DNA of 64,000 nt from Onstottus_B arcticum (GCA_038040485.1 JBBPIE010000033.1:15921-79920), one strand, 5' to 3'; shown: positions 41,283 through 50,507, counted from the stretch's first letter. The notes: generated by a model from the letters alone, not told the origin. Numbers and translations are program-made.

Positions 41283-41978
41283 ATGGCGCTCATACCTGAC
41301 AAAGACCAGGCGACGATCCGAACTCACTTCGTCGAGCACCTCGAAAGCGACGTCGAGATAGTGATGCTTACCGAGCGGCCTTCGCCAATCATCATCCCCG
41401 GCAAGCAAGGCTGCGAGACGTGCGAGGATACAGAGAGCTTGCTCAAGGAAGTCGTGGCGCTTTCAGACAAGCTCAAGCTGACGGTGCACGACGTCAGCGT
41501 CTCGAAAGACGAAGCTCTCAAACTGGAAATCGATCACGTTCCGGCGTTCGTCATCAATGGAGCCGCGCGAGGCAAAGTGCGCTTCTTCGGAATCCCGTCA
41601 GGCTATGAGTTCTCGGCGTTGATCGCCGACCTCGTTGACGTATCGAGAGGGACGACTGATCTCTCGGATGAGACTCGCGAGTATCTCTCGGCGCTCACCG
41701 AAGACATGAACATCAAAGTATTTACGACCCCTACCTGACCGTATTGCCCGCCTGCGGCCAGGTTGGCCCACCAGATGGCGGTTGAAAGCGAGCGAGTGAC
41801 GGCCGATGTGATCGAAGCGATGGAGTTCCCCGATCTCGCGCGGCGGTACGCGGTGAGGGGCGTTCCTAAGATTGTCATCAACGACCTCGCCGAGTTTGTT
41901 GGAGCTTTGCCTGAAGCGGAGTACCTCGCACAGATTCGGGCGGCAGTCGAAGCGAATGGAAGCAAAGCAAACGAGTAG
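41283..41978 (+). CDS. Protein disulfide oxidoreductase, candidate selenoprotein (in-frame TGA = Sec152)
   Basis: Read through one TGA (41736-41738), the frame gives 231 residues with two thioredoxin folds, the length and layout of PDO/glutaredoxin-like proteins. The N-terminal fold has CETC (Cys44, Cys47) and cis-Pro in VPAF. The C-terminal fold would read TPT-U-PYCPPAARLAHQMA, with cis-Pro in RGVPKIVIND and the FVGALPE signature. TGA falls exactly on the first Cys of the CPYC motif, and the frame is the same on both sides, so this is not a frameshift. A SECIS-like hairpin follows. Alternatives: a TGC to TGA mutation or a base error. Standard annotation would split it into 41283-41738 and 41763-41978. 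Confidence 0.75.
41746..41779 (+). promoter_or_regulatory. Putative bacterial SECIS hairpin
   Basis: Stem GCC/GGC (41746-41748 with 41777-41779), CTG/CAG (41752-41754 with 41772-41774) and GGCC/GGCC (41756-41759 with 41765-41768), separated by small internal loops, closing on the loop AGGTT (41760-41764). The loop starts 21 nt after TGA. Bacterial SECIS elements lie inside the coding sequence just after UGA with a G among the first two loop bases; E. coli fdhF has AGGUCU. The three-part stem is my manual fold. Confidence 0.55.
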
Positions 41979-42026
41979 AACACAGCGGATTACAAAAACC
42001 ATCTTATTAGAAAGGGAACCCAACGC

Positions 42027-43229
42027 ATGGACTTCGAGTTTTCCGACAAGGTGAAACAGCTTCAAAAAAAGGTCACGGCATTCATGGATGAGCACGTCTA
42101 TCCGAATGAGAAGACGTACCACAAACAGATCGACGAGGGCGATCGATGGCAGCCGACGGCGATAATCGAAGAGCTCAAGCCGAAGGCGCGCGCCGAAGGG
42201 TTGTGGAATCTCTTTCTGCCTGAGAACCCGTTCGGCGAAGGATTGTCGAACCTCGAGTACGCGCCGCTGTGCGAAATCATGGGGCGCTCGCCGATGGCGC
42301 CCGAAGTCTTCAACTGCTCGGCGCCCGACACCGGAAACATGGAGGTGTTGGCGCGCTACGGGTCGGATGAGCAAAAAGAGAAATGGCTAAAGCCGCTGCT
42401 CGACGGCAAGATTCGTTCGTGCTTCTCGATGACCGAGCCGGCGGTCGCCTCGTCGGATGCGACTAACATTCAATCAAGCATAGCGCGTGACGGCGACAGC
42501 TACGTCATCAACGGCCATAAGTGGTGGAGCTCCGGCGCCGGCGATCCGCGCTGCAAGATCTCGATTTTCATGGGCAAGACCGATCCCACCGCGCCGACTC
42601 ACAAACAACAGTCGATGATCCTTGTGCCGATGGATGCGCCGGGCATCAGGATCAAGCGGATGCTTACGGTGTTCGGCTACGATCACGCGCCGCACGGACA
42701 CGGCGAAGTGACCTTCGAGAACGTGCGCGTGCCGGCGTCGAACCTGCTGCTAGGCGAAGGACGCGGCTTCGAGATCGCTCAGGGAAGACTGGGGCCGGGG
42801 CGGATACATCACTGCATGAGACTGGTCGGGCTTGCGGAGCGGTCGCTGGAAACAATGTGTAAGCGAGTCAGCTCGCGAGTTGCGTTTGGCAAGAAACTCT
42901 CGGAGCAGGGGACGATTCGAGCCGACATCGCAACGCATCGAATTGAGATCGAGCAGGCGCGACTCTTGACGTTGAAGGCCGCTTACATGATGGACACGGT
43001 CGGCAACAAGACGGCTCGCGCGGAGATAGCGATGATCAAGGTGATCGTGCCAAACATGGCTTTGCGAGTGATCGACAGTGCGATACAGGCTTGCGGCGGA
43101 GGCGGCGTGAGTCAGGAGTTTGAGCTAGCGGCGGCGTGGGCGGGCGCTCGAACGCTGCGGTTGGCCGACGGCCCTGACGAAGTGCATCGCGAAGCTATAG
43201 CCAAGCTCGAGCTGAAAAAGTACGAGTAG
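42027..43229 (+). CDS. Acyl-CoA dehydrogenase family protein
   Basis: 400 residues with AAGGGA upstream. FAD and substrate motifs: CFSMTEPAVASSDATNIQSS, NGHKWWSSGAGDPRCKISIFMG, PGRIHHCMRLVGLAERSLETM, and the end CGGGGVSQEFELAAAWAGARTLRLADGPDEVHREAIAKLEL. That ending is of the ACAD10/ACAD11-like group rather than short-chain acyl-CoA dehydrogenases. Soluble; oxidises an acyl-CoA and passes electrons to ETF. It lies 48 nt after the oxidoreductase and 112 nt before the SDR. Confidence 0.9.
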   Translation: MDFEFSDKVKQLQKKVTAFMDEHVYPNEKTYHKQIDEGDRWQPTAIIEELKPKARAEGLWNLFLPENPFGEGLSNLEYAPLCEIMGRSPMAPEVFNCSAPDTGNMEVLARYGSDEQKEKWLKPLLDGKIRSCFSMTEPAVASSDATNIQSSIARDGDSYVINGHKWWSSGAGDPRCKISIFMGKTDPTAPTHKQQSMILVPMDAPGIRIKRMLTVFGYDHAPHGHGEVTFENVRVPASNLLLGEGRGFEIAQGRLGPGRIHHCMRLVGLAERSLETMCKRVSSRVAFGKKLSEQGTIRADIATHRIEIEQARLLTLKAAYMMDTVGNKTARAEIAMIKVIVPNMALRVIDSAIQACGGGGVSQEFELAAAWAGARTLRLADGPDEVHREAIAKLELKKYE

Positions 43230-43234
43230 CGAGC

Positions 43235-43318
43235 ATAGACCACGGATAGGACAGATTTAACGGATCATCACGGATCAGAACCGTGCGATCCGTCGAACCC
43301 GCGTCATCCGTGGTCTAT
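43235..43318. repeat. 84-bp palindromic element with ATAGACCACGGAT ends
   Basis: Terminal 13-bp perfect inverted repeats: ATAGACCACGGAT (43235-43247) and ATCCGTGGTCTAT (43306-43318). Inside are several CGGATC/GATCCG motifs that pair further (for example CACGGATC with GATCCGT). It fills the gap between the acyl-CoA dehydrogenase and SDR genes. Confidence 0.85.
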
Positions 43319-43341
43319 TCCTGAACACCTCAGAGGGGAAG

Positions 43342-44110
<769 letters not shown>

Positions 44111-44124
<14 letters not shown>

Positions 44125-44611
44125 GTGTCAGTTTGCTCTCTTGAGTTCCACGAGGAGTCTCAGTCGTACGGTGAACCTTGAGAGTCTTTCCGCCATCAGC
44201 CAGCTCCCAGTGTTCGACCCGAGTGATCTTGATGTCGTTACCCTGGACATTCGCGTTCTGAACGGAGTTCAGCTCCAGGATCTTGCCATCGCCTTGCCAC
44301 TTCGCTGAAAGCGTAGCCTTGCCGGGCATGCGTCCTGTGACTTCGGCTGTTGTCTCACTGCCGTCCAGATTGTAGGTCCTCTTCTGAGCCGGCATTTCCT
44401 GCTGGCCGCCTGAGAACTGCATCTCCAGGTTGACTGTCTTTGCATCCTGAGTGACGACCCAGGTCTGGTCCACGCTGGCCATCGGTCCCTGCAAGCCCTC
44501 GCTCTTCGCTTTGTCGAGCACCCAGGTGCCCGCGAAGTTCGTTCCCGCTGCGCTGACCGATCCAACGACCAGAACGCAGAACAACGCTACTGCTACTGAA
44601 ATCCGCTTCAT
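44111..44611 (-). CDS. Exported lipocalin-like protein of unknown function
   Basis: 166 residues, GAAGGAGAG upstream of the ATG. Signal peptide MKRISVAVALFCVLVVGSVSA, then FAGTWVLDKAKSEGLQGP and a regular strand pattern ending LTLTKK. The TWVLDKAKS start is common in small exported beta-barrel proteins of acidobacteria. No Cys in the mature part. Ends overlap convergently with the SDR gene by 14 nt, so the transcripts are antisense to each other there. Confidence 0.75.
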
Positions 44612-44762
44612 ATCAACTCTCCTTCTTCATCCATGTGTGTATTGAGAATTCACTCGGGCGTTTTCCCTGATGACTGCTGATAGAACTTGGTGAGTGTTTT
44701 CGCCGTTGGCTGAAACGATGCAGGATGGATTGTGGTTACAACCAAATCGCCGCGCTCCCAGG

Positions 44763-45404
44763 CTAGGCGGGCTTCTTCCAAGCCAGCATCATTCCGTCTC
44801 GCACGGTGAGGCAGACATTTTCTACTCGCGGGTCGGACTGAACGAGCTTGTCGAAGGCGACTATGGCGTGATCGTCCGGGCTTTCAGGATGAAGCACGCG
44901 CCCGCTCCACAAGACGTTGTCTGCGACGATCAAACCGCCGGGCCTCACTATTGGAAGAACCGCTTCGTAGTAGTTCGAGTAGTTCCCTTTGTCGGCGTCG
45001 ATGAACACCATATCCAGCGGTCCGCTCAGGGTCTTGATCGTGTCCAGCGCCGGTCCCAATCTAATCTCGATCTTGTGACCATTGGGGCTTTCGGCAAAGT
45101 AGCGGCTGGCGATTGCTTCAGCCTTGGGGTCGACGTCGCACGTGATTATCTTTCCGTCTTCCGGAAGGCCTTCGGCCATCATCAACGCGCTGTAGCCGGT
45201 GAACATGCCGATCTCGAGGATTCGGCGCGCGCCGGTCAGCCGCACAAGCATCTTCAGAAAGCGGCCTTCGATGCGGCCCACCTGCATCTGCGGGCAGTTC
45301 ATGTCTCGATAAGTTTCGTCACGCAAGCGAAGAAACAAATCCGATTCAGGCTCGGTATGATCGTGAGCGAATTGCTCGACTGCTTCGTTGATGAATGGTT
45401 CCAT
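44763..45404 (-). CDS. O-methyltransferase (caffeoyl-CoA type)
   Basis: 213 residues from ATG 45404, with GGGAGA 6-7 nt upstream; the frame is open 14 codons further up but that part is the palindrome. SAM motifs LEIGMFTGYSALMMAEGLP and ITCDVDPKAEAIASRYF, the metal/catalytic motif VFIDADKGNYSNYYEAVLP and VADNVLW are those of cation-dependent class I O-methyltransferases. Soluble; the acceptor is probably a catechol or similar. 48 nt after the S9 peptidase gene on the same strand. Confidence 0.88.
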   Translation of the reverse strand: MEPFINEAVEQFAHDHTEPESDLFLRLRDETYRDMNCPQMQVGRIEGRFLKMLVRLTGARRILEIGMFTGYSALMMAEGLPEDGKIITCDVDPKAEAIASRYFAESPNGHKIEIRLGPALDTIKTLSGPLDMVFIDADKGNYSNYYEAVLPIVRPGGLIVADNVLWSGRVLHPESPDDHAIVAFDKLVQSDPRVENVCLTVRDGMMLAWKKPA

Positions 45405-45419
45405 AATCGTTCTCCCTTT

Positions 45420-45451
45420 TTGGAGTGCGGCGACTTGTCGCCGCACTCCAA
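45420..45451. repeat. 32-bp perfect palindrome between S9 peptidase and O-methyltransferase
   Basis: TTGGAGTGCGGCGAC-TT-GTCGCCGCACTCCAA, a 15-bp stem with a 2-nt centre. On the transcribed (minus) strand it is followed by AAAAAGGG, not by T residues, so it is not an ordinary terminator. Confidence 0.85.
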
Positions 45452-45452
45452 A

Positions 45453-47753
45453 CTAGTCGGGTTCCTTCGCCGAATCGGGCGTTTCTTTTTTCTTCTCTTC
45501 CGCCTTCTCGTCTTTCAAAGTCTGTAGCAAGTCTTTCCACTCGAACCAGCCTTGCTTGCCCCGAATCCACTTCTCGAACCAGTTGAACTCCGCGACCATC
45601 TTGACCATCTGGTTGCGAGGATCGGGAATGCCGTGAGTCGCTCCGGGATAAACCAGGAACTCGGTCGGCACGCCAAGTTTCTTCAGCGCCATGTGAAGCT
45701 CTTCGCTTTGAGGGCGTGGCACGCGCGGGTCGCCGTCGACTACGTGGATGAGAGTCGGTGTCTTTGCGTTCTTGATGTACTTGAGCGGTGACACGTTCCA
45801 GTACTCCTCAAAGCGATCGTAAGGCAACCCGCCGTAGTAGAACTCGCGATTGCGTTGGATGTCGCTCTGCGCGTACATCGAAATCCAGTTCACGGCGCCG
45901 GCGCCCGACGAGATCGCTTTGAAGCGGGTGGTGTGGGTGAGTATCCAGTTAGACCAGTGGCCGCCGGCGCTCCAGCCCATCGAGCCCATCTTGTCGCCAT
46001 CGACGATGCCCTGCGCGATCAGATAATCCACGCCGGTCATTATGTCGTCGTAGCCGAGCCGAAAATACTCGCCCCCGACTTCGCCGCCGATTTCCATTCG
46101 ATGTTTCTCGCCGTATCTCGACGAGCCGCGATAGTTCGGCATCAGACACGCATAGCCTGCTCCCGCGTACACGTTCGAGTAGTTGACATAGCGGGCGTTG
46201 AAGTTCAAAAGGTCCACCCCCGCCGGGCCTCCATGAATCTGAACGATCAGCGGATAGCGTTTGCCCTTTTCGTAGCCGACTGGTTTGACGAGGATGCCTT
46301 CGACCATCCGGCCATCGCTTGATTTCCACTGAACAACTTCCGTTTCACCCAGCGCGATCTGTTTGATCTGCGGATTCTCGTCGGTCAAGCGCTTCCACGA
46401 CGAGCGGTTCGCCACCTTGTCGAGCGAAGCGACTGCGTAGATGTCTCCCGGTGTCACCGGATCGGAGTAGTTGACCGTAATCACACCGGTGTCGTCGTCC
46501 TGACTCGCAGCGATCACTCCGTTCTCTTGAGTCAGTTGAGTGACTTTTCCTGTCTCGGTCGAAACAGAACAGAGCTGGCTCGTCGCCCGAACACCAGCGT
46601 TGAAATAGATCGTTTTGCCGTCCCTGGACCAGAAGCCCGGAGTCAGGTCGTAGTCATAATCCGCGCCCAGCTTCCTCCAAGTGCCGCCGGTGACCGGCCG
46701 CACGTACAGCTTCCGTCCTCGGAAGTAAGTGAAGTCGTCGGAAGCGGAGAACGCGATCATCGAGCCGTCCGGCGAAAATGAAAGCGCGCTTTCGTTGATG
46801 TCCTTGTTGTTGGTCAGGCGCTCGATCTTGCCCGTGCCGATCTCCATCAGGTAAAGGTCCGCGTAATCGGAAGCTTCGGTGATCGTGCGCAAGTAGCGGT
46901 CTTTCGGCTGGCCCTCAAACCCGATCCACTTCGAGTCGCGCGAGATCGTGACCCCGCTGACGCTGTAGCCTTCCCCCGAAGTAAGCCGCGTTTCCTTCCT
47001 GGCTTCCAGATCAAACGCCCACAGATGGGTCAGCGGAGGCTCTTCGTTGCGAATGCGCACGTCGAACTTTTTGTCTTTGCGTTCCTTGTTCGCTTTGTCG
47101 AACGAATCAGGCGAGAGGAAGCAAATACGCTTGCTGTCCGGTGAGAACTGCCAGGAAGAAACCGGCGTCGCGTGTTTGGTCAATTGAGTGGGCGCTTCGG
47201 TTTCGATCTTGTCTATAGCTATGATCCAGACCTGCTGCTCTTCATCTTTGCCGGCAGAGAGGGCGAGCCACTTTCCGTCGCGGCTGAAGGCGAACGCGCC
47301 TGCTCCGTCCTTCGCGTCTGTGATCTTGCGAGCTTCACCGCCGTCGGGCCTCATCAAGTAGAGCTGGTTTTGAGTCGGCGAGGACGCGGGAGCTTCGCGG
47401 TTCGATGCGAAGACAAAGAACTTTCCATCACGCGACCATCGCGGCGTGGTTTCGTTCTTGTCTTTTGTAAAGGTCATCTGGCGAGTCGACGCGACACCAG
47501 AATCAAGCGAGACAAGATAAACATCGGTGAAGCTCTTCGCCGCCTTCCAATCCGGGACCGACAATGTGTAAAGCATCCACTTGCCGTCAGGGCTGAGCGC
47601 CGCGCCGGCGGACGAGCGCATGCTCATGATGTCCGAGAAAGTCATCGGTCGCTTCGAGGTTGTTTGCGCCGATGCGGAAACCGCGGCAGCGATTGCGGCG
47701 ATTGACGCGAGCGCGACGAAACGCGCTTTGTAAGAGATGTACAGGGCTCTCAT
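45453..47753 (-). CDS. S9-family prolyl oligopeptidase-like exported peptidase
   Basis: 766 residues with AGGAGG 5-6 nt before the ATG and a signal peptide (MRALYISYKARFVALASIAA). The N-terminal part is a WD40-like propeller (repeats such as SPDGKWMLYTLS, SRDGKFFVFASNRE). The C-terminal alpha/beta hydrolase carries GWSAGG (nucleophile Ser about 590), Asp in VDGDPRVP (about 675) and His in GATHGIPD (about 705). Cleaves short peptides, probably in the periplasm. The tail is charged (KAEEKKKETPDSAKEPD). A second S9 peptidase lies at 54556-56808. Confidence 0.92.
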   Translation of the reverse strand: MRALYISYKARFVALASIAAIAAAVSASAQTTSKRPMTFSDIMSMRSSAGAALSPDGKWMLYTLSVPDWKAAKSFTDVYLVSLDSGVASTRQMTFTKDKNETTPRWSRDGKFFVFASNREAPASSPTQNQLYLMRPDGGEARKITDAKDGAGAFAFSRDGKWLALSAGKDEEQQVWIIAIDKIETEAPTQLTKHATPVSSWQFSPDSKRICFLSPDSFDKANKERKDKKFDVRIRNEEPPLTHLWAFDLEARKETRLTSGEGYSVSGVTISRDSKWIGFEGQPKDRYLRTITEASDYADLYLMEIGTGKIERLTNNKDINESALSFSPDGSMIAFSASDDFTYFRGRKLYVRPVTGGTWRKLGADYDYDLTPGFWSRDGKTIYFNAGVRATSQLCSVSTETGKVTQLTQENGVIAASQDDDTGVITVNYSDPVTPGDIYAVASLDKVANRSSWKRLTDENPQIKQIALGETEVVQWKSSDGRMVEGILVKPVGYEKGKRYPLIVQIHGGPAGVDLLNFNARYVNYSNVYAGAGYACLMPNYRGSSRYGEKHRMEIGGEVGGEYFRLGYDDIMTGVDYLIAQGIVDGDKMGSMGWSAGGHWSNWILTHTTRFKAISSGAGAVNWISMYAQSDIQRNREFYYGGLPYDRFEEYWNVSPLKYIKNAKTPTLIHVVDGDPRVPRPQSEELHMALKKLGVPTEFLVYPGATHGIPDPRNQMVKMVAEFNWFEKWIRGKQGWFEWKDLLQTLKDEKAEEKKKETPDSAKEPD

Positions 47754-47871
47754 TCAATCCTCCTGTCACTGCGGTCGGCAGCCCTTTCTCATCCGTGTTT
47801 CCGGCTGACACGCGGGCTTCCAGAATCTGCAAGGACTACTTCGGTGATCAAAAAACGCTCAAGGGTGGAGA

Positions 47872-48060
47872 CTGAACCGGTGAGCCGTCAGCTCCGCTTG
47901 ACGAGTGTCTAGCACACTGCGCGGTGAACGATATATCGAAGCAGAGGGCAGGTGCAACAGACATCGTGAGCGAGAGCATGGCGCGAATCTTCTTCCGTCG
48001 CCCAAGGCGTTCGTTGAACTTTTGTCCACTCGCCGGTAAGGCTTCGTGGCGTGGAGCCAA
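47872..48060 (-). pseudogene. Possible decayed VapC-type PIN-domain toxin remnant
   Basis: The 382-bp gap 47754-48135 has no intact gene. On the minus strand, one frame reads GRRKKIRAML...PALCFDISFTAQCARH and, shifted by one frame, the next reads RQAELTAHRFS. Joined, these resemble the C-terminal part of PIN toxins (FD..A..YA..RAEL...G). The frame change, the missing N terminus and the in-frame gaps suggest a relic. The identification rests on a weak pattern. Confidence 0.3.
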
Positions 48061-48135
48061 GCGAGAAAGTCGATGATGGCAACGTGTGCCGGGAATGAAT
48101 AGCACGACGTCATTTGGCCGAGCGGATTTCGGTAT

Positions 48136-49227
48136 TTACCTCAGGAGGTCTAATTCCTTACGTAGTCCTCGCTTTTGACCGATCAGATACGTGAAGATGG
48201 GGTTATACTCATCGGTTCTGTCGGTTCTGCACTTATGATAGAAATCGTAACTGACTTCGTGAAGCATCGTGTGAGTATTTACGGCCTTGCTTCCAAAGGT
48301 TGAGACCGGGTCATCCTTCTTAACGACAGGCAACTCATGTCCTGCGAGATAAACGGCATGCCGTGGCTCGGTGGCTGCGCAATTCACGTACGCGACCAGT
48401 GACCCGGTTGCGTAACTTAGATCCCTACATGCCTTCGCCTGGGAAAGCCCCTTCTCGACATTGAACGATGGAACAAACACTACGTCCACCTTGTTTTCCT
48501 CATTGAACTGATAGTTCATCCTCATAAGTCTCAACACTAGCGCGGGATCGTACGCATCGAGACATATCAGTATCGTAAACGAACCGAACTGCGTCTCATA
48601 GTATCGAAGGTTTCTATCGGAGGGGATTCGGATCATTTCCTCCACTCTCACTGCACTCGTAAGCTTTGCATGTGAATAGACTCTAGGACCGCGACCGGCC
48701 TCTCCGCGCAGCGGAACCGGTGAGAATATAGGCGAGATGTTATAGAAATTCGTGGGGTGATGATAGCTTCCCGCGATCAAGAAAAGCTCGGCGGCTGCGA
48801 CTATCTCCTTTATCTGTTCTTGAAACTTCTTGTCCTGCGCGCGGTCAACCGGCGTCGGATACGCAAGTTCATTGAAGCAAACGAGCTTGGCGCCAACCTC
48901 CGCGGCCTTTTCTAATTGTGTTAGGAACTCCTTCCGAAGTTTGGGCCTGTGCTTCTCTTTCACAATGTAAATCTTATAACCGCGCTTAGAGACCTCGTCG
49001 AAATCCGACATTGAAATACTGGTGGAGACCGTTGTGACGTGTAGGCTCGGGGATCCCTTAACGCCAAACGGCATTATTTGGGGCTTGTTGACGACTCCGC
49101 TTCCATCGAGGATGCGTCGGAGGATATCCAGTTCCTTGAACCAAGCGCGGGGAATGCGCTCTTCGGATGTTTTGTTGACCCTATCACGCGGGGAGTTTTC
49201 GGGGCTAGAACTCTTTCGCGTACTCAT
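48136..49227 (-). CDS. Nitrilase-superfamily (carbon-nitrogen hydrolase fold) protein
   Basis: 363 residues. The E-K-C catalytic set is visible: Glu in CFNELAYPTP, Lys in YSHAKLTSA, Cys in ILICLDAYDP. A second Cys-containing segment, YVNCAATEP, follows. The N-terminal 95 residues before the fold are extra. The family hydrolyses nitriles or amides and also appears as a domain in some reverse-transcriptase defence proteins. Its start overlaps the upstream gene by 23 nt with no ribosome site, implying coupling. Sampled lines are 40-48% GC (48481-48540, 48901-48960) against 62% at 50881-50940, a sign of transfer. Confidence 0.75.
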   Translation of the reverse strand: MSTRKSSSPENSPRDRVNKTSEERIPRAWFKELDILRRILDGSGVVNKPQIMPFGVKGSPSLHVTTVSTSISMSDFDEVSKRGYKIYIVKEKHRPKLRKEFLTQLEKAAEVGAKLVCFNELAYPTPVDRAQDKKFQEQIKEIVAAAELFLIAGSYHHPTNFYNISPIFSPVPLRGEAGRGPRVYSHAKLTSAVRVEEMIRIPSDRNLRYYETQFGSFTILICLDAYDPALVLRLMRMNYQFNEENKVDVVFVPSFNVEKGLSQAKACRDLSYATGSLVAYVNCAATEPRHAVYLAGHELPVVKKDDPVSTFGSKAVNTHTMLHEVSYDFYHKCRTDRTDEYNPIFTYLIGQKRGLRKELDLLR

Positions 49228-50074
49228 TCAGGAGGTCCCTCGTACTAGCCTGTGCCAGTAGATTGTTGTCGGCCCGTCGTCCGTCGTCGAATCCGTAGCC
49301 GCAAAGGTCAGCTTCCTTATCGGTCGTTCGGATAGAGAAGAGGGCGGAGTGGTCAGGGGAGCCGTACCCGAAAACGTCAAGCTTACCCTCCCTGATCGCT
49401 CGCGTGACTCGCCTAGGAGTCGCCTCGCCACCGATCGCAATGCTAAAGAAGTCGCGAAGCTCAGAGCGGTACTTCGGGTTCACGAGAGCGTCTTCCAATT
49501 TCAACTCTCCATCAAGCTCTTCGCACAACTCCGCTGATGACGGCTTCAAGCTATTGAACGCCCGCAACTGAAAGTAATATGGAGCCGATCTAGGAACAAC
49601 CACTCCTGAATCTTCGGCGTACTTGAGATATGCGTCTCGCAAGCGTTCGATTATGACGCGCGCCTTGGTCTGTGCAAGAGAAAGGTATTTCTCCACGGTT
49701 CGCCTTGATAGGTTGACCGCCGGTTTTCCCTTGAACGCCGAGCAAGTAAGCATCAGCCATATCTTGCTCTGATGGCCATGCATGCAAACAGTCACCGAGA
49801 CTCTGGATTGTACGGAGAAGTCAGCCATCCTGAACCTCATGCCCGGAAAGTTCAGAATGTAGCTTTCCTTGACGCGCTGCTTGATTTTCTCTTTCTTGTT
49901 AGTTCTAAATCCTGAAGTCTGGTTATTGCTGCGTGCGGCGCGTCGGAAAACTGCTTCCCAATCGTCGGCGTGTCGAACAATCTGATCGGCTATTGCTTTC
50001 GCGTCCTCAACCGACACATTGCCCTTTGCTGTGAACACCATCCCAAGGCGATAGACCGGATAACTATAAGACAT
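49205..50074 (-). CDS. Unknown protein coupled to the nitrilase-fold gene
   Basis: 289 residues, AAGGA 5-6 nt before the ATG and a promoter-like sequence upstream. I do not recognise a family. Visible: an N-terminal alpha/beta part (SYSYPVYRLGMVFTAKGNVSVEDAKAIADQIV), a basic stretch (RTNKKEKIKQRVKESYIL), a long helix around KYLSLAQTKARVIIERLRDAYLKYAED, and a C-terminal alpha/beta region with VFGYGSPDHSALFSIR. No signal peptide or membrane span. Overlaps the nitrilase gene by 23 nt. Codon use and GC differ from the surroundings, like its partner. Confidence 0.7.
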   Translation of the reverse strand: MSYSYPVYRLGMVFTAKGNVSVEDAKAIADQIVRHADDWEAVFRRAARSNNQTSGFRTNKKEKIKQRVKESYILNFPGMRFRMADFSVQSRVSVTVCMHGHQSKIWLMLTCSAFKGKPAVNLSRRTVEKYLSLAQTKARVIIERLRDAYLKYAEDSGVVVPRSAPYYFQLRAFNSLKPSSAELCEELDGELKLEDALVNPKYRSELRDFFSIAIGGEATPRRVTRAIREGKLDVFGYGSPDHSALFSIRTTDKEADLCGYGFDDGRRADNNLLAQASTRDLLNEYAKEF

Positions 50075-50507
50075 AGTTCCTTAGACCTCTACCGTTCTAA
50101 AGTATAGACACCGCAATCACTTGTGCGCAATGCCCCGAAAAGGGACGTCCAACGCCTGCACGGCATTGACGCACGACGGCTGAAGACTACTACGGACTTC
50201 TTTTTCTAAGCTCGGCTGGCGTGGTTTGGCACTAGCAGTGAAGATACTTTCTTAGATTCCCAATGCATTAGCCGGCCGTCCTCCCGAGACTGTTTTTTTC
50301 CTTGCAGTTTGATCCTGCAAATCGATTCCGATAGGTCCTCGCGCTCTCGCCCCCGGGAGCTAAATCCTTGGAAACCCTTCAGTTCACCTACGGGGGCGTA
50401 TTAAAGCACAGAACCTCGGGTCAGTGCAATCAGAAAAAGACCAATGTTACCAATGAGCACGAGCCGGGACCGAAATGTCGCGACGAAGATCCGCCGACCG
50501 ACGCCCC
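50075..50507. other. 433-bp gap, no gene recognised
   Basis: Apart from the promoter listed, it holds a T run (50287-50293) and mixed GC content. An open frame at 50368-50631 runs antisense into the amidohydrolase and is not convincing. It could be the edge of the low-GC island, but no attachment-site repeat is visible. Confidence 0.4.
50101..50130 (-). promoter_or_regulatory. Putative promoter of the unknown/nitrilase operon
   Basis: On the minus strand: TTGCGC (50130-50125), 18-nt spacer, TATACT (50106-50101), 27 nt before the start codon. The -10 box matches 5 of 6 consensus positions. Confidence 0.45.

Noticed and set aside
41739..41978. Reading the C-terminal half of the disulfide oxidoreductase as a separate gene from TTG 41763
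   Set aside because: It would lack the CxxC motif and half of the first strand and helix. It is in the same frame as the upstream half, so readthrough of one TGA explains the data better.
41283..41978. Frameshifted pseudogene
   Set aside because: The frame does not change across the TGA, and the downstream half keeps all family motifs and ends at a normal stop.
45420..45451. Intrinsic terminator between S9 peptidase and O-methyltransferase
   Set aside because: The transcribed strand has A residues after the stem; the T run is on the wrong side.
48136..50074. Toxin-antitoxin pair
   Set aside because: Both proteins are large, and the nitrilase triad is intact; sizes and folds do not suit a classical toxin-antitoxin module.
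50075..50507. tRNA or attachment site at the edge of the low-GC island
   Set aside because: No T-loop consensus, acceptor stem or direct repeat could be found by eye.
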